From: Candidatus Thiodictyon syntrophicum
GTDB lineage: Bacteria > Pseudomonadota > Gammaproteobacteria > Chromatiales > Chromatiaceae
Assembly (NCBI RefSeq): GCF_002813775.1
Contig: NZ_CP020370.1
Location: 1,393,501-1,457,500 of the forward strand
DNA: 64,000 bases
Direction: 5' to 3'
A program made the translations under genes and the position numbers. The notes beneath the pieces were generated by a model. The model was given only the letters and a program-made list of their open reading frames with translations, did no database searches and was not told the origin of the DNA. Numbering within the stretch: position 1 is the stretch's first letter; every line of letters starts with the position of its first letter. Shown one piece after another: positions 50,357-59,303 of the stretch.

Positions 50357-52695
50357 TGGTGCGTCAGGGGTTCAAAACCGCGCCGCCGCAGATGCCGGCT
50401 GACCCCCTCCAACACCAACCGGTTCTGGAAGACCCCGCCGGACAGGGCGACCCGCGCGAGCCCCTGCGCCTGCGCCAGGTCTGCCGCCAGGTCCGCCACC
50501 GCGCGGCAGAAGCCCGCATGGAAACGGGCACTGATCGCCCCCGGTGCAACCCCCGCCGCCAGGTCATCGAACAGGCGGCACCATAGTGGGGCCGGGTCGA
50601 GCAGGGTGCCGCCGTCCCCCTCGATCAAGCCGCAGGCGTAGCCCTCCCCAACGCCCGCTGCCGCTGCGACCGCCCCCGTACTCCCGTACTCCCGTACTCC
50701 CGTACTTCCTGCGACCGCCAGTGACTCCAACTCGATCGCCGCCTGCCCCTCGTAGCTGATCCGCTCGGCACAGAGCCCCAGGGCCGCGGCCACGGCATCG
50801 AACAGGCGCCCGGCGGAGCTGGTCAGGGGCGCGTTGAGTCGGCGTTGCATCAGGGTGCGGAGCATCGGTACCGGCCGTTCTTCCAGCCGGCGGGCCAGTT
50901 CCAGGGCCGGCCAGCGGCGCCGGAACTCGTCCCAGCCCAGGCACACCTCGATCTGGGCCACCAGGTTGCGCCAGGGTTCCAGGATGGCGCGGGTGCCGCC
51001 GGGCATGGGCACCGGCCGCAGCCAGCCGACCCGCTCGAAGCCGCGGTAGTCGGCGACCAGGAACTCCCCGCCCCAGAGGGTCCCGTCCGTCCCGTAGCCC
51101 AGTCCGTCGAGCGCGATGCCGAGCACGGGGCCGCCGTCGAGCGGCCAGCCGTTGTCCGCCAGGACCGCGGCGCAATGGGCGTGGTGGTGCTGGACCTGGA
51201 CCAGTTCCAGGCCCTCACGCGCGGCCCGCCCCCGGCCGGTGAGGCTCGCGCGATAGTCCGGGTGCAGGTCGACCGCGATCCGCTCGGGGCGGTGCTCAAA
51301 GAGCGCGAGATACAGATCAATGGTCCGCTCGTACTCGCGGGCGGTGTTGGCCTCCTCCAGGTCACCCAGGTGCTGGGTCAGGATCGCCTGGCCGTCCTTA
51401 AGCAGACAGACCGTATTCTTGAGTTCGCCGCCCATGGCCAGCACCGGCGGGGCCTGCGCAAAACCGGGCGGCAGCGCGATGGGGTTGGGGGCATAGCCGC
51501 GCGCCCGCCGCAGCAGGCGCGGGGCGGCGTCCATCCAGCGCACCACCGAGTCGTCCACCCGGTTGACGATGGCCCGGTCGTGGAGCAGCACCAGGTCGGC
51601 GAGCCCGCCCAGGCGCCCCAGGGCGTCGTCGTTATCGACACACTGGGGCTCTTCGCTCAGGTTGCCGCTGGTCATCACGAGCGGGCGATCCCAGTCGGCC
51701 AGCAGCAGCAGGTGCAGGGGGCTGTAGGGGAGCATGAAGCCCAGGGTGGATTGGCCCGGGGCCAGGTCGGGCGCCAGGTCGGGCGCCAGGTCCGGGGTCG
51801 GCAGTCCCGCCAGTCGATCCAGCAGGACGACCGGCGCCGCCGGGCTCGCCAACAGGGCGGCCGGCGCCTCCCCCAGCCGGCAGTAGCGCCGGATCACGTC
51901 CAGATCCCGCGCCATCAGGGCGAAGGGCTTGGCGAAGCGCCGCTTGCGTTGGCGCAACCGCGCTACCGCCGCCGCGTCCGTCGCGTCGCACGCCAGGTGG
52001 AAGCCGCCGATGCCCTTGATCGCCAGGATGCGCCCCTGGGCCAGGAGTCGGCTGGCGGCGGCGATGGCGTCCCCGGCCGCCAGGTCGGCGGGGTCCAGCG
52101 CCCGGCCGGCCGCGTCCGCCAGCCAGACCCGGGGCCCACAGACCGGACAGGCGTTGGGCTGGGCATGAAAGCGCCGATCGGCCGGGTCGGCGTACTCGGC
52201 GGCGCAGGCCGGGCACTGCGCGAAGACCGCCATGCTGGTATTGGCGCGGTCATAGGGGATGGCGCGCACGATGGAGAGGCGCGGCCCGCAGTGGGTGCAG
52301 TTGGTGAAGGGGTAGCGGGAGCGGCGATCGGCCGGGTCCCGGACCTCGGCGGCGCAGGCGGCGCAGGTGGCCGCGTCTGCCGCCACCCCGGTGTGCGCGC
52401 CGGTGGCCGCGCTCGCGAGGATCAGGAATTGCGCGGGGTCCGGGGGCGGCAAGTCCAGCGCGCCGCGCTCGATCGCATCGATCCGCGCCAAGGGCGGGCA
52501 CCGCGTGCGCAGCCGCTCGCAGAGCTGGCCGATGGAGTCCGTGCCGCCCGCGTCCGGTGCCCAGACGCGGATCAGCACCCCCTCGCCGTCGTTGCGCACA
52601 TCACCGGTGAGCCCGAGATCACGCGCCAGGCGCCAGACCGTGGGCCGGAAGCCTACCCCCTGCACCAGGCCGCGGACGCGGATGGTTTCAGCCAT
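50257..52695 (-). CDS. hypF: Carbamoyltransferase HypF (hydrogenase maturation)
   Basis: 812 residues. Makes the thiocarboxamide on HypE that becomes the CN ligand of [NiFe]-hydrogenases. Acylphosphatase domain 1-90 (IRVRGLVQGVGFRPTVWRLA), two zinc fingers 100-190 (CAACAAEV, CTHCGPRL, CPACAAEY, CPVCGPRV), YrdC-type domain 195-380 (LAIKGIGGFHLACDA, MTSGNLSEEPQC) and Kae1-like transferase (VQHHHAHCAAVLADN, ALDGLGYGTDGTLWGGEF, LSGGVFQNRLVLEG). Longer than usual (about 760) because of repeat tracts: PDLA units near 300 and a GSTGVREYGSTG insertion near 690 encoded by an about 10-bp tandem repeat (50680-50712). Start MAETIRV at 52695. No hydrogenase genes in the window. Convergent overlap with the radical-SAM gene. 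Confidence 0.94.
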   Translation of the reverse strand: MAETIRVRGLVQGVGFRPTVWRLARDLGLTGDVRNDGEGVLIRVWAPDAGGTDSIGQLCERLRTRCPPLARIDAIERGALDLPPPDPAQFLILASAATGAHTGVAADAATCAACAAEVRDPADRRSRYPFTNCTHCGPRLSIVRAIPYDRANTSMAVFAQCPACAAEYADPADRRFHAQPNACPVCGPRVWLADAAGRALDPADLAAGDAIAAASRLLAQGRILAIKGIGGFHLACDATDAAAVARLRQRKRRFAKPFALMARDLDVIRRYCRLGEAPAALLASPAAPVVLLDRLAGLPTPDLAPDLAPDLAPGQSTLGFMLPYSPLHLLLLADWDRPLVMTSGNLSEEPQCVDNDDALGRLGGLADLVLLHDRAIVNRVDDSVVRWMDAAPRLLRRARGYAPNPIALPPGFAQAPPVLAMGGELKNTVCLLKDGQAILTQHLGDLEEANTAREYERTIDLYLALFEHRPERIAVDLHPDYRASLTGRGRAAREGLELVQVQHHHAHCAAVLADNGWPLDGGPVLGIALDGLGYGTDGTLWGGEFLVADYRGFERVGWLRPVPMPGGTRAILEPWRNLVAQIEVCLGWDEFRRRWPALELARRLEERPVPMLRTLMQRRLNAPLTSSAGRLFDAVAAALGLCAERISYEGQAAIELESLAVAGSTGVREYGSTGAVAAAAGVGEGYACGLIEGDGGTLLDPAPLWCRLFDDLAAGVAPGAISARFHAGFCRAVADLAADLAQAQGLARVALSGGVFQNRLVLEGVSRHLRRRGFEPLTHHQVPTNDGGLALGQAVIAAAWAGPSLDDLHQAS
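50678..50712. repeat. Short in-frame tandem repeat inside hypF
   Basis: Three to four consecutive copies of CTCCCGTACT-type units encode GSTGVREYGSTG in HypF between the SYEGQAAIELESLAV helix and VGEGYACGL. The frame stays open. Confidence 0.75.
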
Positions 52696-52724
52696 GGGGA
52701 CCAGCGCCCGCGGATTCACTGCAA

Positions 52725-53018
52725 TCACGCGACATGGATGAGGTCCCGTGCGACGCCGGCTCGGGCGCGGGGCTTGAGGCCGGACTCCGTGACCAAATCC
52801 ACGCGCCGTCCCAGGAGTGCCTCGAGTGCCTGCTGCAAGCCACGGTAGCTGTCGTAGCGCGTCGGACCATGAAACTTCACCAGAATGTCGACATCACTGT
52901 CCTCGCGCAGTTCGTCCCGGGCGGCAGAGCCGAAGAGTCCGAGCCGCTCGACCTCGAAGCGGCCCTGGATCTCCGAATGACCGGCGCGCAGCTTCTCCAG
53001 CGCTTCGGTTCCAGTCAT
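52725..53018 (-). CDS. Minimal nucleotidyltransferase (MNT domain, MntA-like)
   Basis: 97 residues. VERLGLFGSAARDELREDSD VDILVKF has the GSAARxE motif and DxD metal ligands of minimal nucleotidyltransferases, which usually act as antitoxins of HEPN toxins by AMPylation. ARRV DLVTESGLKPRARAGVARD is the conserved C-terminal part. ATG 53018 (MTGTEALEKLRAG) is preferred to a long frame upstream that crosses repeats. No HEPN partner gene follows; hypF begins 29 bp downstream. Orphan antitoxin or acting in trans. Confidence 0.78.
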   Translation of the reverse strand: MTGTEALEKLRAGHSEIQGRFEVERLGLFGSAARDELREDSDVDILVKFHGPTRYDSYRGLQQALEALLGRRVDLVTESGLKPRARAGVARDLIHVA

Positions 53019-53159
53019 CGTCGATACCTTCAGGTCAATGGCTGGTGCAGGACAGTCTAGAGGATCGGGAATGCGAGGGATGATCATTGTTCTGCCTCTG
53101 CCAGGCGCTCCACGTGTCTTCGTCGTCGACACGATAACGGGGCGTCGGCGGCTGCTCAA

Positions 53160-53365
53160 GGGCTCGGTCAGGCGGTGAGTCGGCCCCGTAGGGTCCGCTG
53201 TGCGGACCGAATCTCGCGCCAACCCGGCCGCCGTATGGTCCGCACAGCGGACCCTACCCGGCTCGGTCAGGCGGTAAGTCGGCCTCGTCGGGTCCGCTGT
53301 GCGGACCGAAGCCCGCGCAAACCCGACCGACGCATGGTCCGCACAGCGGACCCTACGAGGCCCGA
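53160..53365. repeat. Tandemly duplicated 99-bp unit of R5 palindromes
   Basis: Two units (starting GGCTCGGTCAGGCGGT at 53161 and again at 53260) each hold an inverted pair of the R5 palindrome GTAGGGTCCGCTGTGCGGACC. The spacer 53019-53542 shows no other feature I can support. Confidence 0.85.
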
Positions 53366-53542
53366 CCAGCGCACCGCGGGACCTGACCGTCCACGCCTCC
53401 CGCTCGCTACCGTCGAGAAACCGCGTGTCTGCCGCAAGGCTATTGTATTCTGATGGGACCGTCGCCCGCGCGCCGCGGTCCAGGCGCTGATCCGCGGGCA
53501 GGCTTGGCCGCCGCCTCAGGCAACCACGAGAGGAATACTGCG

Positions 53543-55804
53543 ATGTCCGACACCCCCAAGACCCCTTCCGACGGCGGTCTGCCCGCCACCCAGGCACCAG
53601 CGGCCGCGACGCCGACCACGGGCCTGGACGCCATGCTGCAACCCTGGGGGCCGCTCGGGGAGTATCTGGTGGACGCCGCCCAGCGCACCGTCCTGTTCTG
53701 GGACGTGCTGCGGCGGCGCAGTGACCAATACTATGAGCAAAAGGCCAAGGAGGTGCCCCATGTGCTCAGTTTCGGCTCCGAACTGATCCTCGACGGCCGC
53801 ACCTTCGCGCGCCCGGTGAACTATGGGCTGGTGCGGATCACGCCGCCCGACGGGGTGGTCATCGATCCGCAGAAGCGCCCCTTCGTGGTGGTCGACCCGC
53901 GCGCCGGGCATGGCCCCGGGATCGGCGGCTTCAAGGCCGACAGCGAGCTGGGTGTGGCGATGCGCGCCGGCCACCCCTGCTATTTCGTGGGCTTCACCCC
54001 CCACCCCATGCCCGGACAGACGATCGAGGACATCGCGCGGGCGGAGGCGGTCTTCCTGGAGAAGGTCATCGAACTGCACCCGCAGGCCGAGGGCAAGCCC
54101 TGTGTCATCGGCAATTGCCAGGCCGGCTGGGCGGTGATGATGGTGGCCGCAATCCGCCCGGAACTGTTCGGACCCATCATCATCCCGGGCTCACCCCTGT
54201 CCTACTGGGCCGGGGTCCAGGGCGAGAACCCGATGCGCTACTCCGGCGGGCTCGCCGGCGGCAGTTGGATGACGGCGCTGATGGGCGACCTGGGCGGCGG
54301 CCGGTTCGACGGCGCCTATCTGGTCAAGAATTTCGAGAACCTCAATCCCGCCAACACCCTCTGGACCAAGAACTACGACCTCTGGGCCACGGTGGATACC
54401 GACGCCCAACGCTTCCTGGACTTCGAGAAGTGGTGGGGCGGGCATATCAACCTCAACGCCGAGGAGATGCAGTGGATCGTCGACCACCTGTTCGTCGGCA
54501 ATCGGCTGGCCACCGCGGAGATCGTCACCAGCGACGGGGTGCGGGTCGACCTGCGCAACATCCGCTCGCCGATCCTGTGCTTCTGTTCCAAGGGCGACAA
54601 TATCACCCCGCCCCCGCAGGCGCTCGGCTGGATCACCGACCTCTACGCGACGGACGAGGACCTGCGCGCCGCCGCCCAGACCATCGTCTACGCGGTCCAC
54701 GACCACGTCGGGCACCTGGGCATCTTCGTCTCCGGCAGTGTCGCCAAGAAGGAGCACGAGGAGTTTGCCTCCAACATCGACCTGATCGACGTGCTGCCGC
54801 CCGGCCTCTACGAGGCGGTGATGACCCCCAAGACCGCGGAGACGGCCAATCCGGAGCTGATCGGCGGCGACTGGGTCGTCCGCTTCGAGCCGCGCACGCT
54901 CGCTGACATCCGGGCCATCGTCCAGCCCGACCTCGAGAACGAGCGCCGCTTCGCCACGGTGCAGCGGGTCTCCGAGATCAATCTCGGTCTGTATCGCACC
55001 CTGTTCCAGCCCTTCGTGCAGGCGCTCGGTGGGGCCCGGACCGCCGGACTGCTGCACCAGCTCAATCCGGCCGAGCTGCCCTTCGCGCTGTTCTCGGACC
55101 GTAACCCGCTGATGCAGCAGATCGCCAAACTGGCCGAGCAGGTGCGCGCGCAACGCCGGCCGGCGGCGCCGGACAATCCCTTCCTGGCCTGGCAGGCGAT
55201 GATCTCGGAGGGAATGGTGGCCGCGCTGGATGGCTATCGCGACCTGCGTGACCGCAGGATGGAGGAACTGTTCCTGGGTATCTACGGTTCGCCCCTGCTG
55301 CAGGCCCTGGTCGGTATCCGCGCCACCGACACGCCGCCGCGGCGCCGGCCGGGGCTGGAGCCGGAGCGGCTCGCCTTCATCCAGAATCGCATCGGTGAAC
55401 TCAAGGCGCGGCTCGCCCAGGGCGGCCTGCTCGAGGCCGCGATCCGCGGCCTGGTCTTCATCGGCCTGGCCGGACCCGGGGTGGACGAGCGTGCCTTCAA
55501 CGCCCTGCGCAAGATCCGCGCCGCGCATGACGGGATGACGCTGGAGGAATTCAAACGGGTGCTGCGCGAGCAGTATTTCTCGCTCCTGCTCGACCAGGAC
55601 GCGGCGCTGGCCGCGATCCCCAAGATGCTGCCGGACGACGCCGCGGCACGGGCGCAGGCGCTCGCGCTGATCCGGCAGATCAGCTACGCGGGCGGCGCGC
55701 TGGACGAGCATCGGGCCGCCCACCTGGCACAGATCGAGGCACTGTTCGCGCCCAAGACCAGGAAGACGCCGGCGGGCGCACCGCGTGCGCGCAAGGCCGA
55801 CTGA
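53543..55804 (+). CDS. DUF3141 protein, alpha/beta-hydrolase with PHA-synthase-like nucleophile
   Basis: 753 residues. The central part is an alpha/beta-hydrolase related to PHA synthases: nucleophile elbow CVIGNCQAGWAVMM with Cys192 in G-x-C-x-G, acid residue in CFCSKGDNITPPP (D352) and histidine in AVHDHVGHLGIF (about H391). The C-terminal 300 residues are helical (VQRVSEINLGLYRTLFQPFV). DUF3141 genes commonly sit with phosphotransacylase and acetate kinase genes, as here. The exact substrate is unknown; hydroxyacyl thioester or polyester chemistry is inferred from the Cys nucleophile. Start ATG 53543 has GAGAGGAA ten bases before; the longer frame upstream is not conserved. First gene of a three-gene operon. 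Confidence 0.87.
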   Translation: MSDTPKTPSDGGLPATQAPAAATPTTGLDAMLQPWGPLGEYLVDAAQRTVLFWDVLRRRSDQYYEQKAKEVPHVLSFGSELILDGRTFARPVNYGLVRITPPDGVVIDPQKRPFVVVDPRAGHGPGIGGFKADSELGVAMRAGHPCYFVGFTPHPMPGQTIEDIARAEAVFLEKVIELHPQAEGKPCVIGNCQAGWAVMMVAAIRPELFGPIIIPGSPLSYWAGVQGENPMRYSGGLAGGSWMTALMGDLGGGRFDGAYLVKNFENLNPANTLWTKNYDLWATVDTDAQRFLDFEKWWGGHINLNAEEMQWIVDHLFVGNRLATAEIVTSDGVRVDLRNIRSPILCFCSKGDNITPPPQALGWITDLYATDEDLRAAAQTIVYAVHDHVGHLGIFVSGSVAKKEHEEFASNIDLIDVLPPGLYEAVMTPKTAETANPELIGGDWVVRFEPRTLADIRAIVQPDLENERRFATVQRVSEINLGLYRTLFQPFVQALGGARTAGLLHQLNPAELPFALFSDRNPLMQQIAKLAEQVRAQRRPAAPDNPFLAWQAMISEGMVAALDGYRDLRDRRMEELFLGIYGSPLLQALVGIRATDTPPRRRPGLEPERLAFIQNRIGELKARLAQGGLLEAAIRGLVFIGLAGPGVDERAFNALRKIRAAHDGMTLEEFKRVLREQYFSLLLDQDAALAAIPKMLPDDAAARAQALALIRQISYAGGALDEHRAAHLAQIEALFAPKTRKTPAGAPRARKAD

Positions 55805-55830
55805 CCACCACTGACAACAGGACCCTCTTC

Positions 55831-56775
55831 ATGCCACCGAAACCCGATAAGTACACGGGCCTGATCGCCCGCGCCCAGGCCCTGGAACCCGTCCTGGCCG
55901 CGGTCGCCCACCCCTGCGACGAGAGTTCCCTGACCGGGGCGGTCGAAGCCTTCACGATGGGCATCCTAAGACCGATCCTGGTCGGCCCGCGCGCCCGCAT
56001 CACCGCCGTCGCGGCCCAGTTCAAGCTCGATATCTCCCAACTCGAACTGGTGGACAGCCCCCACAGCCACGCCTCCGCGAACCTGGCGGTCCAACTGGTC
56101 CGCGAGGGCAAGGCCGAACTGCTGATGAAGGGCAGCCTGCACACCGACGAGCTGATGGGCGCGGTGGTGGCGTCCGCGACCGGCCTGCGGACCGAGCGGC
56201 GGATCAGCCACGCCTTCATCATGGACGTGCCGTCCCTGGACCGCGCCATCATCGTCACCGACGCGGCGATCAACATCTTCCCGACGCTGGAAGACAAGCT
56301 GCACATCGTGCAAAACGCCATCGATCTGGCCATCGCCCTGGGCTTTGAAAACCCCAAGGTCGCGATCCTCTCCGCCGTGGAGACGGTGAACCCCAAGATC
56401 CCGTCCACGGTGGAGGCCGCCGCCCTGTGCAAGATGGCCGACCGCCACCAGATTACCGGCGGCATCCTGGACGGCCCCCTGGCCCTGGACAACGCCATCG
56501 ATCTCTTGGCGGCCCAGATCAAGGGGATCGACTCGCCGGTCGCGGGGCTCGCCGACATCCTGGTGGTACCCGATCTGGAGGCCGGCAATATGCTGGCCAA
56601 GAGCCTGACCTTCATGGCCGACGCGGACGCGGCCGGCATCGTGCTGGGCGCCCGGGTGCCGATCGTCCTCACGAGCCGCGCCGACTCGCTCAGGGTGCGG
56701 CTGGCCTCCTGCGCGGTCGCGGTACTGGTGGTGCAGGCGCGGCGCGAGCAGGCCGGCAAGGCGGTGGCCGGATGA
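55831..56775 (+). CDS. Phosphate acyltransferase (Pta/Ptb type, MaoC-less form)
   Basis: 314 residues, PTA_PTB family enzyme that exchanges acyl-CoA and acyl-phosphate. ILVGPRARITAVAAQF, ELLMKGSLHTDELMGAVVAS, RISHAFIMDVPSLDRAIIVT, DAAINIFPTLEDKLHIVQNA, ITGGILDGPLALDNAIDLLA and LVVPDLEAGNMLAKSLTFMA are the conserved phosphotransacylase segments. Relatives annotated as bifunctional enoyl-CoA hydratase/phosphate acetyltransferase carry an N-terminal MaoC domain; that is absent here. Lies 26 bp after the DUF3141 gene; the stop overlaps the ackA start by four bases (ATGA), so acyl-phosphate production is coupled to the kinase. Confidence 0.9.
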   Translation: MPPKPDKYTGLIARAQALEPVLAAVAHPCDESSLTGAVEAFTMGILRPILVGPRARITAVAAQFKLDISQLELVDSPHSHASANLAVQLVREGKAELLMKGSLHTDELMGAVVASATGLRTERRISHAFIMDVPSLDRAIIVTDAAINIFPTLEDKLHIVQNAIDLAIALGFENPKVAILSAVETVNPKIPSTVEAAALCKMADRHQITGGILDGPLALDNAIDLLAAQIKGIDSPVAGLADILVVPDLEAGNMLAKSLTFMADADAAGIVLGARVPIVLTSRADSLRVRLASCAVAVLVVQARREQAGKAVAG

Positions 56776-57965
56776 GCGACGCCATACTCGTTGTCAACGC
56801 GGGCTCCTCCAGCATCAAGTTCTCGGTCTTCCTGGATCGGGACGGGGAGCGGGCCATCGATCCCCTGCTGAGCGGACAGCTCGAAGGGGTCACGACCGCG
56901 CCCCGGTTCCGCGCCCGCGACGCGGCGGGGACCCTCGTCGCCGAGCAGCACTGGACGCAACCCCTGGGACACAACGGCGCCGTCGAGCACATCGCCGACT
57001 TCCTGCGCGAACCGCTCAGCGTGCACCGGCTCGCCGCCGTCGGGCATCGGGTGGTGCACGGCGGACTCGCGTTCGCGGCACCGGTCCGGCTGACGCCCGC
57101 GATCGTCGCGCAGTTGGAGCAACTGATCCCGCTGGCGCCCCTGCACCAGCCCCACAACCTGGCACCGATCAAGACGCTGCTGACCAACCACCCGCACCTG
57201 CCCCAGGTCGCCTGTTTCGACACCGCCTTCCATCGGGGTCAGACCGAGATCGCCCAGGCCTTCGCGCTGCCGCCCGTCATCACCGAGCGCGGCGTGCGGC
57301 GCTACGGCTTCCACGGTCTGTCCTATGAGTATGTCGCCAGCGTCCTGCCCGACTACGACGCCCGGGCGGCGCAGGGGCGCACCGTGGTCCTGCACCTGGG
57401 CAACGGCGCCAGCGCCTGCGCCATTGCGGACGGCAAGAGCGTGGCGAGCACCATGGGGTTCACCGCGGTGGACGGGCTGCCGATGGGCACCCGCTGCGGC
57501 AACCTGGATCCGGGTGTCCTGCTCTACCTGATGGACGAGATGCAGATGGACGTCCGTGCCATCGAGACGCTCATCTACAAAGAGTCCGGGCTGCTCGGCG
57601 TCTCGGGTGTCTCCAGCGACATGCGCACCCTGCTCGAATCGGCCGAGCCCCGGGCGCAGTTCGCCATCGAGCTGTTCGTCTATCGCATCGCCCTCGCATT
57701 GGGCTCACTCGCCGCCGCCCTGGGCGGGCTCGACGCCATCATCTTCACCGCCGGCATCGGCGAGCACGCCGCCCCGATCCGCGAGCGCGTCTGCCGGGCC
57801 GCCGCCTGGCTCGGCGTGACGCTCGATCCCGCGGCAAACAACGCGGCCCGAGGCGCCGCCCGCATCAGCACGGCCGACAGCCGGACCGCGGCCTGGGTCA
57901 TCCCCACCAATGAGGAACTGATGATCGCGGGGCAAACGCGCGACCTGCTCAGCCGCCTCCCGTGA
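56772..57965 (+). CDS. ackA: Acetate kinase
   Basis: 397 residues, ASKHA-fold kinase making acetate and ATP from acetyl phosphate. ILVVNAGSSSIKFSVF (5-20) is the N-terminal signature, VGHRVVHGG near 90, FDTAFH near 145, RRYGFHGLSYEYV near 178 and LHLGNGASACAI near 205 are the substrate and phosphate sites, IFTAGIGEHAAPIRERV near 325 closes the fold. Together with the phosphotransacylase it allows ATP gain from acyl-CoA. ATG 56772 chosen by motif position and ATGA overlap. Hexamer array D starts 40 bp after the stop. Confidence 0.95.
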   Translation: MSDAILVVNAGSSSIKFSVFLDRDGERAIDPLLSGQLEGVTTAPRFRARDAAGTLVAEQHWTQPLGHNGAVEHIADFLREPLSVHRLAAVGHRVVHGGLAFAAPVRLTPAIVAQLEQLIPLAPLHQPHNLAPIKTLLTNHPHLPQVACFDTAFHRGQTEIAQAFALPPVITERGVRRYGFHGLSYEYVASVLPDYDARAAQGRTVVLHLGNGASACAIADGKSVASTMGFTAVDGLPMGTRCGNLDPGVLLYLMDEMQMDVRAIETLIYKESGLLGVSGVSSDMRTLLESAEPRAQFAIELFVYRIALALGSLAAALGGLDAIIFTAGIGEHAAPIRERVCRAAAWLGVTLDPAANNAARGAARISTADSRTAAWVIPTNEELMIAGQTRDLLSRLP

Positions 57966-58003
57966 TCGGCCCGGCGCCCGGTCTTGCGCGGGGCGGTCGG
58001 TTC

Positions 58004-58148
<145 letters not shown>

Positions 58149-58204
58149 GGACAAGCATTCGCTAATGACTCTGGAACATTGAACACGAGAAAAGGGGCAG
58201 TGCG

Positions 58205-59104
58205 TTGAACCAGTCTTCACCCATCCGCTATGTCGAGCCGGTCTTCCGACCGCCGAGCGAGGCCGATTCGCTGATCCTGCCGGTCACCGACGGCTGTTCG
58301 TGGAACAAGTGCACCTTCTGCGAGATGTATACCGCGCCGCAGAAGCGCTTTCGTGCCCGTGATGAGGGCGAGGTGCTCGACAGCATCCGCCGCACGGGCG
58401 AGTGCGGCGGCGATCAGGCGCGGCGGGTGTTCCTGGCTGACGGCGATGCACTGGTGTTGCCGACGCGGCGCCTGCTGGCCTATCTGGAGGCGATCCGCAC
58501 CCATTTGCCGGGCGTCCATCGTGTCTCCAGCTATTGCCTGGCGCGTAATCTGAAAAGGAAAAGCGTCAGCGAACTGACTGAACTCTGTGATGCCGGCCTG
58601 AAGCTTGTCTACCTCGGGGCCGAGTCGGGGGACGACGCGGTGCTCGCGCGGGTGCACAAGGGCGAGGACTTTGAATCGACCCGCGCTGCGCTCGACAAAC
58701 TGGGTGCGGCCGGCATCCGGCGCTCGGTAATGATCATCAATGGTCTGGGCGGCGAATCACTCACCGTGCAGCACGCCGAGAACTCCGCGCGCCTGATCAA
58801 TGCCGCTCAACCCGAATATCTGTCCACGCTGGTACTGACGCTGAACGACGGCGGGGCCCGCTATCTCGCGGCTTGGCCCGACTGGAAGGCACTGTCGCAA
58901 ACGGGCCTGTTCATCGAAATGGAGCGCTTTCTGTCGGCCCTGGAGTTGCGACGGACCATCTTTCGCTCCGACCACGCCTCGAATTGGCTGGTGCTCAAGG
59001 GCACGCTCGGCGTTGATAAGGCGCGCCTGCTGGCGCAGGTCAGGACGGCGATCGAGCGACCGGACGCGGTGTCATTGCGGGCGGCCTGGATGCGCGGGTT
59101 GTAG
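58205..59104 (+). CDS. Radical SAM protein with C-x4-C-x2-C cluster motif
   Basis: 299 residues. The cluster motif is GCSWNKCTFCEMY (C31, C36, C39), spaced four rather than three, as in the GCSHNKCTFC-type radical SAM family. RRVFLADGDALVLPTRRLLA and LKLVYLGAESGDDAVLARVH are the later TIM-barrel strands. Substrate unknown; relatives are general cytosolic radical SAM enzymes. Start is TTG at 58205 with GGGGCAG upstream, since no ATG fits before the conserved YVEPVFRPP segment. Stands alone between hexamer array D and an R3 element. Confidence 0.82.
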   Translation: MNQSSPIRYVEPVFRPPSEADSLILPVTDGCSWNKCTFCEMYTAPQKRFRARDEGEVLDSIRRTGECGGDQARRVFLADGDALVLPTRRLLAYLEAIRTHLPGVHRVSSYCLARNLKRKSVSELTELCDAGLKLVYLGAESGDDAVLARVHKGEDFESTRAALDKLGAAGIRRSVMIINGLGGESLTVQHAENSARLINAAQPEYLSTLVLTLNDGGARYLAAWPDWKALSQTGLFIEMERFLSALELRRTIFRSDHASNWLVLKGTLGVDKARLLAQVRTAIERPDAVSLRAAWMRGL

Positions 59105-59138
59105 GGCGGCGCGAGACGCCGCCCGGTCAATAAACTCA

Positions 59139-59301
59139 AGAAAGAGTATTTGCCGCAAACGAACGCAAATAAGCGCAAATAAATGGATTTACTGGTTAGC
59201 ATCGCCGCGGCCATCACCGGGCGGTGAACGGGCAGCAAAGGGTAAGCCCTTGATTATTTGCGTCCATTAGCGTTCATTTGCGGCTAAACTCCTCTTTCTG
59301 G
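59139..59301. repeat. Inverted-repeat element with ATTTGCG arms (family R3), copy 2
   Basis: Full-length copy, same orientation as 9515-9676: begins AGAAAGAGTATT, arms GAACGCAAATAAGCGCAAAT and its inverse, interior CAGCAAAGG, end CTCTTTCTGG. Separates the convergent radical SAM and MaoC genes. Confidence 0.85.
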
Positions 59302-59303
59302 AA

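Noticed and set aside
50845-52848. Open frame of 667 codons on the plus strand
   Set aside because: Complete antisense of hypF, with no start context and no recognisable domain.
53160-53365. CRISPR-like repeats near the MNT gene
   Set aside because: Palindromes occur as inverted pairs in a 99-bp tandem duplication, not as direct repeats with spacers.
54191-55723. Open frame of 510 codons, minus strand
   Set aside because: Antisense of the DUF3141 gene; no motif.
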